This document shows, piece after piece, positions 51,456-62,484 of a DNA stretch of 64,000 bases; position 1 is the first letter of the stretch, and each line of letters opens with the position of its first letter. The notes below the pieces were generated by a model. That model saw only the letters and a program-made list of their open reading frames with translations. It searched no databases and was not told the origin of the DNA. This stretch comes from Acipenser ruthenus (Eukaryota > Chordata > Actinopteri > Acipenseriformes > Acipenseridae). The position numbers were made by a program, and so were the translations under genes. The stretch is from NCBI RefSeq assembly GCF_902713425.1, contig NC_081211.1, forward strand, positions 20,461,936-20,525,935, written 5' to 3'.

Positions 51456-51461
51456 AATAAA
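51456..51461 (+). promoter_or_regulatory. zmat2: zmat2 polyadenylation signal
   Basis: AATAAA 81 bases after the stop, giving a short 3-prime UTR. Confidence 0.7.
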
Positions 51462-51728
51462 CCTTACTTTTTTAATATATACAAGAAGTCATTTTTAGTC
51501 CTCAGTACTGTATCCCAGCATCTGTCGATTCCTGTTATACAAGGAACATGAATGTGTGTGGGGCTGGGGCTGGGGTTGGGGATAAAATAATGGACTGAAG
51601 TACATAAGTATAAGTTTGCTTTTTATTTTGTCTTTAATTTTTGGAAACACATTTGTCAATTGCTCGTTCACAATAACGTTTGTGTTAAAGTGTAATAACA
51701 GCAGAAGCTGTCGACAAACATCACTATA

Positions 51729-51962
51729 GGAGGCTGTGTGGTCCGGTGGCTTGTAACCAGGAGGTCCCCGGTTCAAATCCCAACTGACTCGCTGTGTGAC
51801 CTTGAGCAAGTCGCTTCACCTCCTTGAGCTCTGTCTTTCGGGTGAGACGTTGTTGTAAGTGACTTTGCAGCTGATGCATAGTTCACACACCCTAGTCTCT
51901 GTAAGTCGCCTTGGATAAAGGCTATTACTAAATAAACCAATAATAATAATAATAATAATAAT
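51729..51962 (+). mobile_element. tRNA-derived SINE, second family
   Basis: The head ends with the B box ggttcaaatccc. The middle reads gctgtgtgaccttgagcaag, the conserved V-SINE type core. The tail is taagtcgccttggataaagg followed by (AAT)n. The tail is shared with the other SINEs in the window but the head differs. Confidence 0.75.
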
Positions 51963-52720
51963 CTCTGTAATCCGTCAAGTACATATTCAAACCTCCGCTA
52001 AAAAAAACCTTTTCTGCTGGCTCTTTACAGTACAGGTAGTTTGGGCATTAATGGGTTAAAATGGTCTTTCCTTGTGTAAACAAGTCTTCAGTGGCATATT
52101 GGTTATAGCATGAGGTTTATTATCTGCTCCTCCAGCGGTGCCGGTGTCGCACAGTGGTTACTTAACGCGAATACAAACAGTTGCTCCCTAATGTCTCAGG
52201 ATCGTACGCTGCAGGGTCTGACCACAGGCGCTGTCTGACGGTTTATTTCTTATAAGAACTTTTATTTTAACGGTTAACATACACGTGTTTATGTGTACAG
52301 ATTAGTTTTTTTAATTTGTGTTTGCAAGAACATTAACACATTGTTCGAGTTTAAATGGAGCAGAACTGGTGCTGCACTATAAATAACTGCTGAGTTTTTC
52401 TCCAGCAGAATTAAGAACGACGGGGGTCACCCAAATATCATTTTTAAAATATACCTGACAATTTTCCATCCCATTTCTGTTCAGAATTGTATGAGTATTA
52501 AACGTGTAGTTCAAAGTCTGGAAGGTTGTCAGCTATTTATGAAATAAACTGTCGTTTGAACAAAGCTCATACCCCAAACCAGGAACTTACACTGGCTTAT
52601 GAAAAACGTACTTTAAAAAAGTGCCCACAATAATTTTATAATAGTGTTTACTTTAGACGCACAAAAAACACATCTGTTTCCAAGATAATTTCTGATATGA
52701 ACAAAAAGTATATCAAAAAA

Positions 52721-52725
52721 GCTAT

Positions 52726-52772
<47 letters not shown>
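52721..52772. repeat. (ATTT)n microsatellite
   Basis: About 13 tetranucleotide units inside unit 1 of the array. Confidence 0.9.
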
Positions 52773-52773
<1 letters not shown>

Positions 52774-53291
52774 TGAAAATGTAATTAATAAAAAAGAAAG
52801 GTAACAGACACTGTTGCAATACAAGTGAATTATGTTTTTATCTATAGTACCGGAGTCCGTTCTTGCAGAAACGTCATTATAGCTAACGGTGTTATAAAGC
52901 CATTTACGTGCTAAAATACTTGCGCCGGCTTAGCTCAGTGGTTACTTCAATTGAAAATTGTTTCGATCCTCATCTCTCGGAGTCTATCCTGGAGGTTCTA
53001 ACCACGGGCGCTGCCCGGCGTTTTTATATTGGCTACATAGATTTTTATTTTGGTCGAATTTTCCTAATTTATTTATATTTTGACCCTAAGAGGCAAATAC
53101 AATTGTTACGGTGCTAATTGAGAAAGAAAAATCAAACAGAAACGATTAAATAACTCTTTCTTTTGGGACCTTTCAATAGAATGACTCCACTTCCAAAGAC
53201 TGTGACTGATTATTTTAACTGCTGTTCACATAAAGGACAGTAGGGGTCACCCAATGATCATGTTTGAAGGTAAAGGGATTAAAAAAAAAAA

Positions 53292-53296
<5 letters not shown>

Positions 53297-53379
<83 letters not shown>
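53297..53379. repeat. (TA)n microsatellite
   Basis: About 40 TA units in unit 2 of the array; absent from the matching place in unit 3. Confidence 0.95.
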
Positions 53380-53384
<5 letters not shown>

Positions 53385-54020
53385 TTGTACTTTTATAATA
53401 GTACTTACTTTAGACGCACATCTGTTTCCAAGATATAATGTGTAAAATAATACTTTAGGTTGTGTAATCTGTTCCATAAGATTCTTCAACACTGATTTAC
53501 ACTGTGGTTAAGATCAATCTGTATAGAGGCACTGCTACCAGACTTGCTGATTGAAATTCCTTTGAGTGAAACCTCTGACGTGTCTCTACAACTCCTACTG
53601 AGTGCTTCCACCCGTGAATACACGACTTCCTGTGACCATGTCTCTCTTTTTCTCATTAAGTAAAACATAAAAATGTTAGGGACACTGTTGCAGCCCATGT
53701 GACGTCTTACAAGTAAACACGAATTAAGTTTTTTTTTTTTTTTTTACATCTATAGTACCACAACCATTCCCCTCTTGCAATCAGTATAGCTGACGCTGTT
53801 ATAAAGCCATTTACTCGCTCGAGCACCCGCGCAGGTTTAGCTCAGTGGTTACTTCGATTGAAAATGGTTTCGATTCTCATCTCTCGGAGTCTATCCTGGA
53901 GGTTCTAACCACAGACGCTGCACGGCGTTTTTATATTGGCTACATAGATTTTTATTTTGGTCGAATTTTCCTAATTTATATATATTTATATATATATAAA
54001 ATTGTACTTTTATAATAGTA

Positions 54021-55010
54021 GGGGAGACCGGGGTTGGTTGTCACAGTGCTCATAACTATGACACTAGATGGTGCAGGCAGGTGATACTGACACTGAAACG
54101 TGTGTTCTATTATCTGGAACTCAACCATCTTGTAATTTGAGGTCAATTCCATCTAACATAAAGGTTAGCACATATTTCATTTTTTTCATACCCAAAGTAA
54201 AAAATGTATATCTTGTTATTTATGTTATAACTCTTAGTAATATTGGAGTTAGTTTGAACTGATGGCCATGTTAAATAGAACCAGATACGGGCTATCTTTT
54301 GTTGTTAAAAACAAAACCAGTAGGTTCTCCCAGTAGTACTGAGAGAATTACATTATCATGTAAAGTCGGGTTGGGGCAGGTTGTCTCATAGTTTTTGGGG
54401 TTGGTTGTCAGTAAATCCTATAGGAAGAAGTCTTATATTTTTTTCTTTCTACTTTTTTTACACCAACATGTGGGATATGTCACCATATAATGCTGTTCGG
54501 TTCTGTGGAGGCTGTGATATTTTTTTTTTGTAGCATGGGTCAACATTTCAAATATATATAGGTCTATATTTTTTATGTCCACATAAGTAAAAATACAACT
54601 TTTTCTGTCATTGTACACAGTAAAAATGTTATTTAAAAACAAAAACAAAAACATGTTGCATTATTGTCTACTGTAAAACCAAGAACATACTTTGTGACAA
54701 CCAACCCCATATCGCGTGACAACCAACCCCAGTATGGGGCAGGTTGTGACAGATGACCGGCGCATTTTCAACCGTCTAAATATCATATTTGGAATAAAGT
54801 TACGCTGAAATTAAACAAAACAAAACAAAACAAAAAAAAAACCAAAACAAAACAAAACAAAACAAAACAAAACAAAACAAAACAAAACAAAAAACACCAA
54901 TTTGTACGTGAAGAGTTATTCTTCAATATAAAGAGGAACAGAACCTCCCAGAATGTTACCAGATTGAGGAAAATAATAAAGAGTAAAAAGTGTGACAACC
55001 CGGTCTCCCC
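54021..55010. mobile_element. 990-bp non-autonomous DNA transposon with TA duplication
   Basis: The left end is GGGGAGACCGGGGTTGGTTG. The right end, reverse-complemented, is GGGGAGACCGGGTTGTCAC, identical over 12 bases and then offset by a 5-base gap. TA flanks both ends (54019-54020, 55011-55012). The paralogous unit at 53396 has the uninterrupted sequence ataatagtacttacttt, which proves the empty site and the TA duplication. Subterminal copies of GGTTGGTTGTCA or its reverse lie near 54032, 54398, 54694 and 54718. There is no transposase frame. TA duplication fits Tc1/mariner or ISL2EU-type elements; the family is not settled. A (CAAAA)n tract lies at 54817-54890. Confidence 0.88.
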
Positions 55011-55265
55011 TACTTACTTTAGACGCACATCTGTTTCCAAGATACACATTATTGTGTAAAATAATACTTTAGGTTGTGTAATCTGTTCCATAAGATTCTT
55101 CAACACTGATTTACACTGTGGTTAAGATCAATCTTAAAGCCATTTACTCGCCAGTATAAAAACCACGCGCGCTGCCCGGCGTTTTTATACTAGCTACATA
55201 GATTTTTATTTTTGGTCGAATTTTCCTAATTTATATTTTGTCCCTAAGAGGCAAATACAATATGA

Positions 55266-57000
55266 AGGAAATTGAAGCTGGAAAAAAAAGCAATTTCATA
55301 TGATCCAGTTTCTATGTGTGCAACAACGCATTCCTAGAGAGTCTTCTGTAGCCTTGGTAACATCACGTAATTTCCGGACAAGTCGTTTAAGAAGCCCGAA
55401 TTAAACATTTGGAATAAATCTGGACGTTAATTTTATATTTTTAATAGAATCACTAAACTTTGAATGATTTCTGTTTTTATTTTCTCCTGCAGAATCTCAG
55501 AGACCAATGTGTTTATAGTTATATCGTTTACAATTCCTTATTATGGATAACAGATGTATACCTCCAGTTTCAAAAAGATGTACAAAAGTTGTATGTCTTA
55601 TGTTGTCTTTTCTGTTAAATAATATTGCCTAAAGCTCATAAATTGCAAAAATCTCTTAAATTCTTGAAAAATTATACAAGTTTAACAAAAATCCACTAGA
55701 TGTCGCTCAATGATAATATTTGATTCGTACACATACTAACGATAGGGATTTTTCACAATTTAAATTACGTAAACAAATTCGTGTTATTTCCCACGCTCCA
55801 TAGGCATAGGAAAACTAAGGACAAAGATACAGCTTTGACAATCGAGGCTGAGTGAAAAACAACAGCGAATAACAGTTCGAGATACTGTTTAAGTTTAAGA
55901 TAACTGTGATAAAATCAGGTTTATAGAATAAAGAAAAGATCGATTCTATAGGATGTCATGCGTTGACATTTGCTTCTGCTAGCACATTGAGATATACCGG
56001 TAATCATGTCTATTTAGCTATATTTCTTTGACAATAGACTGGAGAGAAGAGCCGACTCTGTAATTCAACCAAGTGTAGCGAGCATCGGAGAAGCACTGTT
56101 ACATCTAGCATAGAGAGCGGGGATTATTTATCAAAATAAATAAATAAATAAATAAATAAAACTAAAACATTTGTATTTATCTGTTCGGGTATGGCTGATC
56201 CCGGATAGCTATACTGTAATCCCCCTCTCTGTTAATTAAAAAGAACAGGAACCCAATGAAAACCGTGTTTTACAAAATGTAATCATTTCTGTAAAAGCTT
56301 AACCATCTGCTGGAGGTTAAGTGTCTGAGCAGATTGTGTTTTATGGTTATTTAAACCAGGGTTTTTTTTGGTTTGTTTTTTTACTTTCTTCAGTTTTCTG
56401 TGCTGACCACAGACGTTTCCAATGGAGACAATCGGTATATTGTGAGCGGTATATGACACATTGCTCTGTTAATTAATGTGCAGTCAGGTGCCAGGACACC
56501 TACCGCTTGCTGACTGACAGTGATTCTGTTTCAACTGTTATATGATATGAGGGGATTACGCTATAGACAACAGGCTGCAACACTCGAATAAAAAGAACCC
56601 CTTACACTGTCCCTCTCTTCCGCCAATAATAACGTGTCAATGCTTGTTGCAAAAGTGGATTTAAAAATTCCTATATCGCCGATCGAGCGTAAAAGAAAGA
56701 TAACATAATGTATATAAAGTGATTGACGCTTTGAAAAAAAAAAACGGTGTGAAATGCATCACTTTAGAAAAAAAAGATTAATCCAGATTGTCAACTGTGA
56801 GTAAGTCAATTAACACAATCCTGTCATACAGAACTAGAACTGCTTGAATTTGATCATTTTATTTTTAAAAATAACATACAGAAACGTTTGTGATCATCAC
56901 AGATGGTTATACACGCCATTGGTTTAAACAGTAAAGATGAATATTAAGTGTCATTGCAGATCTTAACATGTACTGTTGTGCAGAAGAGGTTAAAATGCCC
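55266..57000. other. Protocadherin upstream region
   Basis: No exon recognised. It holds an (AAAT)n tract at about 56137-56160 and the CTCF-like motif listed separately. No further protocadherin variable exon (no cadherin repeats in any frame) lies between zmat2 and 57379. Confidence 0.6.
55693..55708 (+). promoter_or_regulatory. CTCF-like motif, forward
   Basis: CCACTAGATGTCGCTC agrees with CCASYAGRKGGCRSTR at 14 of 16 positions, with a T in place of a core G. It lies 1.7 kb upstream of the protocadherin ATG. Confidence 0.35.
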
Positions 57001-57017
57001 GTACTGAAATTACTGCA

Positions 57018-57087
57018 GAAGCGCTGATGTCTCTGTCCTCCAATACGGTACTGAATAACAACTCTGTTCCTCCCCCATCAGCGCTTC
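57018..57087. promoter_or_regulatory. Inverted CGCT-containing pair in the protocadherin promoter region
   Basis: GAAGCGCTGATG (57018-57029) and its exact reverse complement CATCAGCGCTTC (57076-57087) lie 290-360 bases upstream of the ATG. Clustered protocadherin promoters in mammals carry a conserved element with a CGCT core at a comparable distance. The pairing is seen; its function is inferred. Confidence 0.4.
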
Positions 57088-57378
57088 CAAAATGCCTAAT
57101 ACAGTGAAAAATCAAAGACAAAGTATCACACACACTCACACACGACTGGTGGAACAAGAAGACTGGAGAACTGCAAAGAGACCGTTCGGCATATTGGAAC
57201 TGGAAAGTTTTGTTTGTGTTTATTTTTATTTGGGAATTGCAATTTCCTCTCGCGCCTTTACGCAAGAACCACTTCTATTTTCGAGAAAAAAAAAGTTTTA
57301 AAACCATCATTTCTATCATGCTCATTTTAAAAACAGAGCAATAAGACGCTTCAAGACTGTGGATTTTAAATAGCTGCA

Positions 57379-59892
57379 ATGGACCTGACAACTTTGAAAA
57401 TAAAATGGACTTTGGGAAGGCAAGTGGTGTGTCTTGTTTTGTTAACTTGTGTCTTGGGTTTAGTTTCTGGTCAGATACGTTACTCAATACCAGAGGAATT
57501 AGAGCACGGAGCTTTTGTTGGCAATATAGCTGAAGACTTGGGCTTAGATGTTGCCAAACTTTCCGCTCGCCGATTCAGAATTGTTTCTGGTGCTAGGAAA
57601 CAGTACTTAGAAGTGAATTTAGAAAATGGAATTTTATTTGTGAATGAGAAAATTGACCGGGAAGAACTGTGCGAACTAAGTCCGACTTGTTTTTTGCACT
57701 TGCAAGTTGTAATCGAAAACCCACTGGAACTGTTTAGAGTGGAAGTAGAGATTTTGGATGTGAATGACAATGCTCCCAGTTTTCCCTGGAACGAGTTCGT
57801 TCTGGAGATCACAGAGTCAGCGGCTCCGGGCTCCCGGTTCCCGCTGGAGAGCGCACAAGACCCTGACGTGGGTACTAACTCTCTCCGCACGTACCTACTC
57901 AGCTCCAACGAGCATTTCTCCCTGGATATTCAGACACGGAGTGACGGCAGTAAATTTGCAGAGCTGGTGCTTGAGACGCCCCTGGACAGAGAGCAACAAA
58001 AAACCCATCAAGTGGTGCTGACAGCTGTAGATGGAGGGATGCCAGAACGATCTGGCACAGCACAAATCACTATTAGTGTCTTAGATGCGAACGATAACGT
58101 GCCTGTTTTTGACCAATCTTCCTATCGGGTGAGTTTGGTGGAAAATGCCCCAAGGGGTACACTGGTTATCAAACTTAATGCCTCAGATGTGGACGAGGGT
58201 ACTAACGCGGAGACGTATTTTTCTTTCAGTGGCCACGTCCCCTTGAAGGTGCGGGAACTCTTCAGTGTAGATTCACACACCGGGGAGATAAGAGTCAAAG
58301 GTATCGTGGATTTTGAAAAATCCAGCATCTATGAAATGTATGTGCAAGCCAAAGATAAGGGTCCATCTGCCGTGGCTGTGCATTGCAAAATACTGGTTGA
58401 TATTCTTGATATAAACGACAATGCACCAGAAGTTATTTTAACTTCGGTGTCCACACCTGTTCAAGAGGACTCACCTCCCGGGACCGTAATAGCTGTCATC
58501 AGTGTCATGGATCGGGATTCAGGGAACAACGGCAACGTAGACTGTGCGATTCCTAATAATGTCCCTTTTCAATTACATTCGTCTTTCAAGAACTATTACA
58601 CTCTAGTTACCAGTGCATTTTTGGATCGGGAAACTGTCTCAGAATACAATATTACTGTCACAGCAAGAGATCTGGGTTCACCTCCTCTGTCCACTAAGAA
58701 AACAATCTTAGTCCAAGTCTCAGATATAAACGATAACGCTCCACGATTCGTGCAACCATCATACACAGTGTATGTGACTGAGAATAATGCCCCCGGGGCT
58801 TCGATTTGCTCGGTGACTGCCTTTGATCCTGATTCGAATCAGAATGCTTATCTGTCGTACTCTATTCTGGGGGGCCAGATTCAGGGCATGCCCGTGTCTA
58901 CTTATGTTTCAATCAACTCAGACAACGGCAATATCTACGCGCTGCGCTCCTTTGACTACGAGCAACTTAGAAACTTTCAAATTCGAGTTCAAGCCCAAGA
59001 CGCAGGCTTCCCACCTCTTAACAGCAACGTTACTATCAACGTTTTTGTTCTGGACCAAAACGACAACGCCCCGGTTATTGTTTCCCCTTTACCAAAAAAC
59101 GGCACGGTATCCACGGAGATGGTACCCAGGTCCGTTGACGCTGGCTACCTTGTGGCAAAAATAACTGCGTTAGATGCAGACGCTGGGCAGAACTCACGTC
59201 TTTCATATCAGGTTCTGCAGTCTACAGATCCGGGGCTGTTCAGCGTAGCTCTGTACACAGGAGAAATCAGGACAATACGCAGATTTATGGACAAAGATGC
59301 CACAAGGCAAAGGCTAGTCATTTTAGTCAAGGACAACGGTCAACCCCCCCTTTCAGCCACTGTTTCCATCATCTTATCAGTGGTTGACAGTGTGCCAGAA
59401 ACCCTTTCTGATTTCAGCGACCCTGCTCTGAGCCAGGACTCCCCCTCTAACATACCTCTATACTTAATCATTTCTTTAAGCTCCATTTCATTCATATTTC
59501 TGGTGGCTATAATTGTCCTAGCAGCCATAAAATGCTACAAGGACAGACATTCCACGAGGGGATACCGCTTATCCTCGACTTGCTGTGGTTTCAGATCCGA
59601 GGCGTCTACTGAGGTGTTTCAAAAATCCAACATTAACCTTCAGATATCGTCCGGATCCAAGGTGCCCACCAGCTGCGTGGAAGTCAATGGAAACGGACCC
59701 CTTTCTCAAGCGTATTGTTACAAAGTGTGTTTGACCCCGGAATCGGCCAAAAGTGACTTTATGTTTCTGAAACCTTGCAGCTCAGCGACACCCAGGAACA
59801 ATGCTAAAGGTACCGATAACTTGGCGACAGGCTGGGGCGGACAGAACCACAACCACACTGTAAATAAGCGTGGTACACCCAACGAGGTAAAC

Positions 59893-59970
<78 letters not shown>

Positions 59971-61201
59971 TGTGTGCATGCATGTACAGTATGTGTGTAT
60001 GTATGTATGCCACGGATAGACAAACAGATACGGACAAATCTATCTATCTGTCTATCTATAGTTTTTTTTTTATCCTATTATTGATCTGAAATAGTTTTAG
60101 ATGTATTTTATATATATAAAAAAAAAAAAAAAAACATTTTTAGTGAATTATTAACTCTGGAGTTCAAGATACATGCTGTCTGGGAGATTGGGAGTTCTAT
60201 AAAGAACCACACGGCTACTATCGAGATTCCTCTGGAGCCCTTATTGTAGTCAGGGTATATGTACTGACTAATAAAGGGTTCTATGTAATGGGTGCTAAAG
60301 AACTCAGTGATCGGATTTAGAATGGGGGTTACAAATGTGATAGGCTGCTTCATATTTGGAACCCTTAGGTGTTCCATTTGTAACATCACATTATGGAACA
60401 CCGAAGTATTCTATTTAGAACCCCTTGGCTTCATATTGAACCAATTATATATAGAACCCCGACTGTTCTGTATATAAGAATGGTTATAGAACTGAAAGAC
60501 CAGCAGAGTCTCGCAGTTCCATATAGAACGCCTAGGAATCTTAGTTTTTTTTTTCTGAGAGTGTATGCAAAAATAATAAAAAAGGAGAAATCTTACACTA
60601 CATTGTGTTGCTAAATAACAGGATTATGTATCGCAGTCATGTGCAATTATTAGGATGGATATCACGGAGTGCCAGCACTTCACTCACACACATTGTGTTG
60701 CTTAGTATTACAATTCTATCGTACACACGGATGCATTCATCTTAATTAGTTCAAACATTACACTAATAATTTTATAGCAGATTCTGCTGGATTTTTTTTT
60801 TGTAGTTTTCCCCACATTTTTTAAGTTTATATTTCTAAATAACACGCAACATATACACAACACAATTAAATGATAAAAAGGAGCAATTTACAAAGATCTG
60901 TACCATTCAATTCCGCTAGATGGCAGCAGCAGCCTGCAAATACATTGTGGAAAACTTTTTTTTTTAAACTCATTTCTTTCCTGTTCTGTTTCAGAAATCA
61001 GAGGTTGTCTAATTCAATGAGTTGCTGCTATTTCAATAATACCATACATACAGTTGATGTTAATTAATAGACCGGCCTTGGGCGGTGAAGGTAGGGGTAT
61101 GTTTTAAAAGCTCAATTAAAACAATATTTTGCAGATAACTGTACAGTAATTCGAGTAATTCGAGTCTAACGTAAATGCACACCAGTTTGCGCTCAGTGAC
61201 T

Positions 61202-61266
<65 letters not shown>

Positions 61267-62303
61267 GCATTTAAACTGCTAGAAACATTTACGGTTCAAC
61301 AGATACAATTTTCCTTCCACAATGTAATTAGAAAACCGTATGTTATTTTTTCCTTATCTTTATTTTACCAGATATCCTAAAATATGCGACCCTATTAAAT
61401 TCCTTTTCAACTAACAATTTGCCTGACATTCATAGCAAGTAAAGCACAAAGGGACAAGGGTGATCTCATTCAAACGGAAAGGCAATTATTATTTTTTCTC
61501 TTTCATTTGACACAGCATATGCATTAGGGAGATAACCCACACATAATAATAATAATAATAACAAATTTTAGCAGCCACAAGAAAATTATTTTTAGTTCTG
61601 TTCAGCTTCCCCAAAAGCAATCTGTCATTAAAATACTGGCTCCTGGTACATTAACTCATTATCAAACGACCCTGCTGAAAAAAAAAAAAAAAAAGTATTT
61701 TTTTAACACAATTATTATTAATTCCCTGGTCTGTGAGGATTCTTTTGAAGATTTTACGCTACTTGTTTCATCCTGGTGATTTTAATTGGTTTTACATGGA
61801 TTCAGCAAGGTATTTTGCATGCTGATTTTGTAATAAGCTTACACCACATCTCCCTTGTTAGCTGCTGTAAGTGAATTAATAGAGCATGGAATCTTCATTA
61901 TGTGGCTAGGTGGAAAATGAAGAAAAGAAGCAGCATCTGGGGCTATACGTGTCTTCACGCCCCCCTAATGTGTAACCTCTGTTCAAAGAAAAATACATTG
62001 CATCGAGGGTATACCCGAGGGACCAAAGCACCTCTGAAAGTAATCGAGCATCGCAACAACAATTCTGAACAGTAGAGGGCAGTCGAGTTATATACGACTA
62101 TCATTTGATGTGTGCTCAATCTGTAATTTTTGCCTGGGGACGTATTTGATGCGCACACAGAGCCATTTTTTATGTATTTTTCCAATAATGTGTAATTAAT
62201 ATTCCGTTTAGGGTTTAGTGCTATAGGGTGAAACCGATCTGGTGGAATAAGAAACAATACACGATATAGCCATCACAAAAAGACACGGCTTCATATACAG
62301 GAA

Positions 62304-62349
<46 letters not shown>

Positions 62350-62417
62350 CCTACCTACCTACATACATTTGTTAGCTAAACTGCTAATAAATACATAACA
62401 GCATTTTTACAAAATGC

Positions 62418-62484
<67 letters not shown>

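Larger units (their letters stand above)
52130..55265 (+). repeat. Tandem array of about four 0.8-0.9 kb units upstream of the protocadherin
   Basis: The same ordered blocks recur. (a) gacactgttgca: 52809, 53682. (b) ctatagtacc: 52844, 53751. (c) ataaagccattta: 52893, 53801, and a shorter form near 55137. (d) a tRNA-like head gcttagctcagtggttactt plus tctaaccac..gcgctgc.cggcg: 52922, 53832, with weaker forms at 52140 and 55170. (f) ggggtcaccca: 52422, 53243. (g) cttactttagacgcac: 53403, 55013, weaker at 52650. (h) tactttaggttgtgtaatct: 53451, 55063. Unit 2 is the most complete; unit 3 is interrupted by the transposon at 54021-55010; unit 4 is truncated. Block d keeps RNA polymerase III A-box and B-box-like words. 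Confidence 0.75.

Noticed and set aside
57092-57301. 69-codon frame just upstream of the protocadherin ATG as a gene
   Set aside because: Ends before the true start, lacks family similarity; at most an upstream open frame in the 5-prime UTR.
59887-60084. Extension of protocadherin exon 1 through the (TA)n tract as a real C-terminus
   Set aside because: A good donor at 59887 and the in-frame constant exons make the TYR-ILE run an intronic artefact.
62305-62484. Regular tetranucleotide and trinucleotide repeats as a CRISPR array
   Set aside because: Simple microsatellites without spacers, in a vertebrate genome.
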